Shown here: piece by piece, positions 37,766 to 41,504 of the stretch
Layout: each line of letters starts with the position of its first letter
How positions within the stretch are numbered: the stretch's first letter is position 1
DNA from: a virus
Length of the DNA: 41,504 nucleotides
Direction: 5' to 3' (one strand)
IMG/VR virus record: IMGVR_UViG_3300027714_001382
Coordinates: 1-41,504 of that record
Made by a program: the position numbers and the translations under genes
The notes under the pieces: generated by a model
Told to the model about the DNA's origin: nothing
What the model saw: only the letters and a program-made list of their open reading frames with translations
Databases searched by the model: none

Positions 37766-38303
37766 TCTTCTTCTCCGATTGTTTAATTCTAGGTGACGCG
37801 TATTGTTTCATATCCCCATGCATATTCCAATTAAAGGATATAACAATCTTCTTGGCATTCACTGGTTTACACGAGTGTGGATGCATAGATGGTAATAGAA
37901 CAACCTCGCCCTCTTTAATAGGTTTGCTGTAATACTCTATATATGTATGGTCTTTCTCATCATCTAATAATAGATGAACGACTCCTGCCATATTACATAA
38001 TGTGTGGGTATGGTGTATATACTCACCACCTGTCTCATATTTATGTACCCATGCCGTCACTATCTGCCAGTCTTCGCACCCCCACGATTTGCAATATTGA
38101 TCAAGAGCAGGTGCGACCATCTCTAAAAAGTATCTCCGAAATAACTGAGACTTCTTTTCGAGACGATTAGACAATGGATGAAAATCATTGGTGATGTCGT
38201 AATCACCGTAGATAGAATATCCATCTTCTAACGACACTTCATTTAAAAACCTTTCTCTCCACTCCTTGTAGTCTTTGACTGGGTAAGACTGTACATGATC
38301 CAT
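37755..38303 (-). CDS. 2OG-Fe(II) oxygenase-like protein, paralogue 3
   Basis: A 182-residue protein, third member of the family at 32756 and 33280, but about 4 kb away. The core 'WVHKYETGGEYIHHTHTLCNMAGVVHLLLDD' and 'EGEVVLLPSMHPHSCKPVNAKKIVISFNWNM' gives His98-x-His100, His143 and Lys151. Its N-terminal 80 residues differ from the others. It lies between a methyltransferase and the endolysin, indicating that the family spread within the genome. Substrate unknown. Confidence 0.75.
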   Translation of the reverse strand: MDHVQSYPVKDYKEWRERFLNEVSLEDGYSIYGDYDITNDFHPLSNRLEKKSQLFRRYFLEMVAPALDQYCKSWGCEDWQIVTAWVHKYETGGEYIHHTHTLCNMAGVVHLLLDDEKDHTYIEYYSKPIKEGEVVLLPSMHPHSCKPVNAKKIVISFNWNMHGDMKQYASPRIKQSEKKNEQ

Positions 38304-38306
38304 TAC

Positions 38307-38921
38307 TTATAACTTTCTCCACGTTATCACTTTATGATATTTATTATTACCAGAAATCTCACCGCGACAATAGACATATTCCTCAGTTTCGCTTACCTGC
38401 TCAAAAGATGTTTGGAATTGCCAACCTGCTTCGTCATGGTACCCACTGTGCTGTGGCATTGTCATTATCAATAGACCACCTTCTTTGAGACTAGATGCCA
38501 CATTAGGCAAACATTCTGCGGTGGCAAGTTCTAAGTTAAATAGATCACACGCAGTAATTAAGTCATATTTCTTTGGTAAAGGATGTTCATTAATATCAAG
38601 TTCTGACACACGAGCATATCTTCCACTCGCTCGTGCAATTTCTACCTGACCAATAGACACATCATATCCAACCATGTCTCCCCTTCGCCATGCTTTGGCG
38701 AGAAGTCCAGTACCACAACCAATATCTGCTTTGTCTGTTCGTTGTTCGATATCTGGTAGGTCATTCATTACCTCTGCCATCTTCTCGTGAGAGACACAAC
38801 CCAATGCGAGTGCCTGTTCCTCGTAGGTATGCCAAGCGTTATAACGTCTCTTTATCAGTTCGACATTATAGGTGGCATTACGAATAACGTTACCATCAGG
38901 ATCGTAGGCAGGGTATTTCAT
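38307..38921 (-). CDS. SAM-dependent methyltransferase
   Basis: A 204-residue class I methyltransferase. Motif I is 'KADIGCGTGLLAKAWRRGDMVGYDVS', followed by 'YDLITACDLFNLEL' and 'LKEGGLLIMTMPQHSG'. The N-terminus ('YNAWHTYEEQALALG') resembles small-molecule or sugar/nucleoside methyltransferases of the Methyltransf_25 kind. It lies between the PhoH group and the oxygenase paralogue 3 gene. The start overlaps the upstream stop by one base. Confidence 0.85.
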   Translation of the reverse strand: MKYPAYDPDGNVIRNATYNVELIKRRYNAWHTYEEQALALGCVSHEKMAEVMNDLPDIEQRTDKADIGCGTGLLAKAWRRGDMVGYDVSIGQVEIARASGRYARVSELDINEHPLPKKYDLITACDLFNLELATAECLPNVASSLKEGGLLIMTMPQHSGYHDEAGWQFQTSFEQVSETEEYVYCRGEISGNNKYHKVITWRKL

Positions 38922-39100
38922 TACGCTAAACTCCGCTTGACCAACTCATTGTTGATCTTCTGCTTCATTTTTGGTATTGCGCGTTCCAGTGCTTCTTCTA
39001 ATACTTTAGTCGGTGTATCCTTCATGTAGAAGTGTTGAACTGTTGCTTTACCAGAACCCTTCGCACGAATCACACTACTCTCTTTAAATTTAGTTGGCAT
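38921..39100 (-). CDS. Small conserved protein paired with PhoH
   Basis: A 59-residue basic protein, 'MPTKFKESSVIRAKGSGKAT' then 'VQHFYMKDTPTKVLEEALER' and a 'KQKINNELVKRSLA' end. The same opening (MPTKFK...) and 'HFYMK.T' motif is found downstream of PhoH in other marine T4-type phages, as I recall, without function. The second ATG is chosen because GGGAG lies 6 bases upstream. It directly follows PhoH. Confidence 0.75.
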   Translation of the reverse strand: MPTKFKESSVIRAKGSGKATVQHFYMKDTPTKVLEEALERAIPKMKQKINNELVKRSLA

Positions 39101-39103
39101 CAT

Positions 39104-39841
39104 TTACTCCCTGAGAAATTTCTTGCCGTTTGGTCTACGAGCGTTATCTTTATCGCCCATCATTTCCTTAGTCATTATATAGTCACGAACGAAGTCCGAA
39201 CGTACAATATCTTTCCAAGTGAATTCTACTACTGTGAAACCTTTCATCATTTCAAGGATATCCATGAAACGGATGATACCATTCTTGTCTCCGTCTTTAA
39301 CGAAGTCAGACTGGTAGTAGTCTCCACAGAATATGATCTTACAGTTCTGACCTACACGAGTTATTATACTATCTAATTCGTGGAATGTCAAGTTCTGCAT
39401 CTCATCCACCACGATTACCGCATCATTGATAGTGGTACCACGGATGTGAGATGTACTAATAAACTCTATACTTCCATTCTCGTTAAGTTTAGAGTATGCT
39501 TCGCTGTCATCAAACAACTCAGCACAAATTGTTTTGTAGGGTGCGGTGTACGCATCCATCTTCTCTTCCAATGTTCCCGGAAGGAATCCGATCTCTCGCG
39601 TAGGTACGATTGACCTACACACAACAACCTGTGAATATTGGTTGCTTTTATTCAACACTTCTTCGAGTGCCAGATAAAGAGCAGTGAACGTCTTGCCTGT
39701 TCCTGCGCTACCAGACATCACAATGTGATCTCCAGACTTATATCCTTTAAATACTTCTTCCTGTCCTGTAGTCATAGGGTCTACGGTAAGCAGATCATCT
39801 ATGCGTAAGGTCTTTGGTTTATGCGCGAGTTTTGGTTTCAT
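39104..39841 (-). CDS. phoH: PhoH-like ATPase
   Basis: A 245-residue P-loop protein. Walker A 'GSAGTGKT' (44-51), 'VVVCRSIVPTREIGFLPGTLEEKMDAY', Walker B 'AVIVVDEMQN' (141-150) and 'CKIIFCGDYYQSD' are all PhoH motifs. It is common in marine phages as a phosphate-stress-associated ATPase; cellular homologues have RNA-helicase/RNA-processing links. The exact role in phage is not established. Overlaps the upstream FmdB-like stop by 4 bases (ATGA). Confidence 0.95.
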   Translation of the reverse strand: MKPKLAHKPKTLRIDDLLTVDPMTTGQEEVFKGYKSGDHIVMSGSAGTGKTFTALYLALEEVLNKSNQYSQVVVCRSIVPTREIGFLPGTLEEKMDAYTAPYKTICAELFDDSEAYSKLNENGSIEFISTSHIRGTTINDAVIVVDEMQNLTFHELDSIITRVGQNCKIIFCGDYYQSDFVKDGDKNGIIRFMDILEMMKGFTVVEFTWKDIVRSDFVRDYIMTKEMMGDKDNARRPNGKKFLRE

Positions 39842-40074
39842 GTCTTAATAGTATTCCCTTCTCCCGAACCTTCTTTGATTCGTTGTAATAGTTCACGGTG
39901 TCCCGACCCCGCCATACTCAGAGCAGACTTACTACCTGACACCAGACTAGGTGCCTTGGTGAACGTCCTTACTAGATGGGGGTTATCGATGAGGTATTGA
40001 TCATAGTTTGCGATGGATACTACTGCTTCGGTAATCTCATCGGTCTCTATGTTTCTAAAGTCATATAATGGCAT
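39838..40074 (-). CDS. FmdB-like small protein lacking zinc-ribbon cysteines
   Basis: A 78-residue protein that opens 'MPLYDFRNIETDEITEAVVS', then 'YDQYLIDNPHLVRTFTKAPS', and ends with a Ser/Gly-rich 'SGHRELLQRIKEGSGEGN'. This is the layout of phage proteins annotated as FmdB-type regulators, but it has no Cys at all, so it cannot form the zinc ribbon. It lies between PhoH and a small helical gene. A UUCG-loop hairpin is in the leader 30 bases upstream. Confidence 0.7.
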   Translation of the reverse strand: MPLYDFRNIETDEITEAVVSIANYDQYLIDNPHLVRTFTKAPSLVSGSKSALSMAGSGHRELLQRIKEGSGEGNTIKT

Positions 40075-40103
40075 AATATTTGTCCTAACTGTCCATACGA
40101 CAC

Positions 40104-40117
40104 CCCTCCGAAGAGGG
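40104..40117 (-). other. C(UUCG)G hairpin in intercistronic RNA
   Basis: Minus strand CCCTC-TTCG-GAGGG, a 5-bp GC-rich stem with an extra-stable UUCG tetraloop, about 30 bases before the 40074 start. There is no U tract, so it is more likely an RNA-stability or processing hairpin than a terminator. Similar CUUCGG hairpins are known between T4 genes. Confidence 0.6.
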
Positions 40118-40141
40118 ATGAAGAGATATGGATCACCTTCC

Positions 40142-40306
40142 TTATTGAGTCATTTGCAGAGTATCTGCGATAGTTTGATTTAAAAAGTCTTGCTTCTTGG
40201 ACATCTTATATGCCAGATCTGTTTTGCCCTTCTTATGAAGTTTAGCAATGTAATGACCTAGTTCTTTGTTGTCCTTCTTCAATCGATCTATTTGGTTCTT
40301 CGACAT
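40142..40306 (-). CDS. Small basic protein of unknown function
   Basis: A 54-residue frame starting at ATG 40304-40306 with GAGAGGTG just upstream: 'MSKNQIDRLKKDNKELGHYI', then 'AKLHKKGKTDLAYKMSKKQD'. It is Lys-rich and probably helical. It fills the 270-base space between two conserved genes and has a good ribosome site. No family recognised. Confidence 0.6.
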   Translation of the reverse strand: MSKNQIDRLKKDNKELGHYIAKLHKKGKTDLAYKMSKKQDFLNQTIADTLQMTQ

Positions 40307-40346
40307 CAACACCTCTCTTTCTATTACGGTTAAGTGGGTTTAGGGG

Positions 40347-40775
40347 TTACGGTATTAAGTTAGGGAAAGTCTCCTGTGCTAGTTTCTTGTTAAGGTACTT
40401 GACTGGTCGCTTCTTCGCTACCATGCTCAAGATTATATTTGCATCGGAAGGGTGTACACTTTCGAGCATACGCATAAACATGGATTCTCTCTTCATAGAG
40501 TTCATGTTGTTACCATAACCACCTTTGACATAGTATCCAAATTCTTTATGTGCTTTATGGAGACTTTGCGGAGATGACTCTGGACGGTTCGGGGTATAGG
40601 GTGGCGTACCTTCAGGCAAGATCCACACAAGGCGATCATCGAAGGTTCCACGCAGGACATCTCGCAGTGCCGGAGTGTCGTGCTTTTGTAACAACGCAAC
40701 ACGTTCTGCGTTATCAGTTGTTTTTGCGAAGAGGTCAAATACTTCAAAGACCTCGTAAGTTCGGTAATGTGCCAT
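40347..40775 (-). CDS. DUF6433-like conserved phage protein
   Basis: A 142-residue protein. 'RYRTY.EVFDLF' type opening, 'ERVALLQKHDTPALRDVLRGTFDDRLVWILPEGTPPY', 'MNSMKRESMFMRMLESVHPSDANIILSMVAKKRPVKYLNKKLAQETFPNLI' match a family shared by T4-type marine phages (DUF6433 as I recall). A function is not known; conservation next to phoH suggests a core role. AGGA is upstream of the ATG. The gene follows a strong terminator, so it must have its own promoter in 40776-40848; no convincing one is seen. Confidence 0.8.
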   Translation of the reverse strand: MAHYRTYEVFEVFDLFAKTTDNAERVALLQKHDTPALRDVLRGTFDDRLVWILPEGTPPYTPNRPESSPQSLHKAHKEFGYYVKGGYGNNMNSMKRESMFMRMLESVHPSDANIILSMVAKKRPVKYLNKKLAQETFPNLIP

Positions 40776-40821
40776 TAAATAATTCCTGTTTCTAATAGTA
40801 TATAGTGTTTAGAGAGTTTGT

Positions 40822-40839
40822 ACAGTTACTTATAACTGT
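40822..40839 (-). promoter_or_regulatory. Perfect 7-bp dyad in the control region of the 40775 gene
   Basis: ACAGTTA-CTTA-TAACTGT, between the terminator at 40849-40887 and the 40775 start, in an AT-rich stretch. It could be an operator or an RNA hairpin close to an unseen promoter. Confidence 0.4.
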
Positions 40840-40848
40840 GCTAAATGT

Positions 40849-40887
40849 AAAAAAAACCCCCCCAATCACTTTCGAAAAGAGGGGGGG
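40849..40887 (-). terminator. Rho-independent terminator
   Basis: On the minus strand a C7 run (from 40887) pairs with a G7 run (to 40857), with an inner CTTT-tcg-AAAG stem, and eight T follow (40856-40849). It lies 69 bases behind the stop of the 41480 gene and closes that transcript. Confidence 0.9.
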
Positions 40888-40955
40888 AGAAAACCATCAT
40901 GCCGAGTGCCAACGAGTATTTACTCAGGGAGGGCCCGGTAGGTTTATCCTTTCAT

Positions 40956-41480
40956 TTATGCGACCATCTTATCTTCACGCTCTAGGTCATCAATGCGTCC
41001 CTGAAGCATATCAAGGTCTTCTTGTATATCATAACCTTCGGTAGTACACTCGTAAGGTGTGTTGTAGTTTCCGACATTGATGTCGGTGTAGTGACTACGG
41101 TGGAAGTAATCGGTCATGCTATCATCTTCGTTGAAGAAACGTGGCCCTTCCATTGCTTCTTTGAGTTCTTTAATGAAAGCAACAACTTTTTGATCTTCGG
41201 CATAGTTCTCGTCGATCCAGTAAGGGTTGACTTGAATGTACTGCTCTTGAAGACGCGCCATCTTACCACGAAGGTCATAGACGTTGGTGTCGTAGTAGCG
41301 ATTGCTTTTCATAGTGGTCTTGTTGTTACAACCGATGATATCTAGATCACCGCTTTTAATGTTACAGACTAAAGTGCTGTGATGACGGATAGCAAGGGTA
41401 CCTTTCATACCGTACTTCTTTAGGACTGCTTTGATCGCAGGAGTGAACTCTTTTTTCTCTTCTTGACTAATGTATGCCAT
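40956..41480 (-). CDS. Conserved protein of unknown function
   Basis: A 174-residue protein. The start at 41480 ('MAYISQEEKKEFTPAIKAVL') is preferred to a start 18 bases earlier because of the GAGAGAGAA upstream. 'KKYGMKGTLAIRHHSTLVCNIKSGDLDIIG' and 'YFHRSHYTDINVGNYNTPYECT' are blocks that I recall from proteins found in phages, plasmids and mobile elements, with unknown function. It is acidic in the C-terminal region and ends in a helical 'LDMLQGRIDDLEREDKM'. It has its own strong terminator, which suggests heavy transcription. Confidence 0.7.
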   Translation of the reverse strand: MAYISQEEKKEFTPAIKAVLKKYGMKGTLAIRHHSTLVCNIKSGDLDIIGCNNKTTMKSNRYYDTNVYDLRGKMARLQEQYIQVNPYWIDENYAEDQKVVAFIKELKEAMEGPRFFNEDDSMTDYFHRSHYTDINVGNYNTPYECTTEGYDIQEDLDMLQGRIDDLEREDKMVA

Positions 41481-41504
41481 AACTATTTTCTCTCTCAACT
41501 CGAT

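Noticed and set aside
1-41504. CRISPR arrays, insertion sequences, integrase or attachment sites
   Set aside because: No regularly spaced repeats, no transposase or integrase motifs, and no terminal inverted repeats were seen in the window.

Overview
The window is a piece of the genome of a tailed bacteriophage with a contractile tail, related to T4 and most like the marine T4-type myoviruses. Support comes from a gapless run of T4 baseplate and tail homologues (gp6, gp25, gp53, gp48, gp4, gp54, gp26, tape measure), gp32 and gp33 homologues, a T4-type GH24 lysozyme, PhoH, and T4-type late promoters (TATAAATA) next to virion genes. The host is not identifiable with certainty. A complete ISC-type IscU that closely resembles proteobacterial IscU, and near-consensus sigma70 promoters, point to a proteobacterium.

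Layout. (1) 1-10618, minus strand: a tightly coupled baseplate operon (gp48 > gp53 > gp27-like hub > OB-fold/tail lysozyme > amidase > beta-helix spike > unknown > gp25 > gp6), with late promoters at its head (10661-10668) and before gp25 (2180-2187). The work of T4 gp5 appears to be divided among three genes. (2) 10668-15910, plus strand, divergent from (1): gp4, an unassigned gene, gp54, gp26 with a probable -1 frameshift extension, the tape measure, and IscU as last gene. A strong terminator at 15896-15928 ends this convergent junction. (3) 16062-22058, minus strand: replication and transcription genes (gp32, gp33) and many small, overlapping accessory genes, including PhyH-type dioxygenase and IscA. 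At least four sigma70 promoters, all with 17-bp spacers, drive them. (4) 22149-23330, plus strand: two unassigned genes behind late-promoter-like sequences. (5) 23331-26481, minus strand: a P-loop (zeta-like) kinase with a late promoter and a possible capsid-targeting leader, a thermonuclease, an exported small protein, and an i-spanin/o-spanin pair. (6) 26471-38921, minus strand: a long accessory cluster of glycosyltransferases, two methyltransferases, a radical SAM/SPASM enzyme, a NodU-type carbamoyltransferase, three paralogous 2OG-oxygenase-like proteins, GroES, an EF-hand membrane protein (holin candidate) and the endolysin. (7) 38921-41480, minus strand: conserved T4-type genes (PhoH and its small neighbour, an FmdB-like protein, a DUF6433-like protein, and a protein with its own terminator).

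How it works together. Regions 1 and 2 build the tail and baseplate late in infection. The baseplate carries two different murein hydrolases for entry, while lysozyme, spanins and the EF-hand membrane protein serve exit. The accessory cluster probably makes or decorates a glycan, or a hypermodified base. IscU plus IscA would support iron-sulfur cluster assembly during infection. The strongest unusual observations are the slippery heptamer before the tape measure, the partitioned gp5 module, the phage IscU/IscA pair with IscU translationally coupled to the tape measure gene, and the carbamoyltransferase/2OG-oxygenase/glycosyltransferase cluster.
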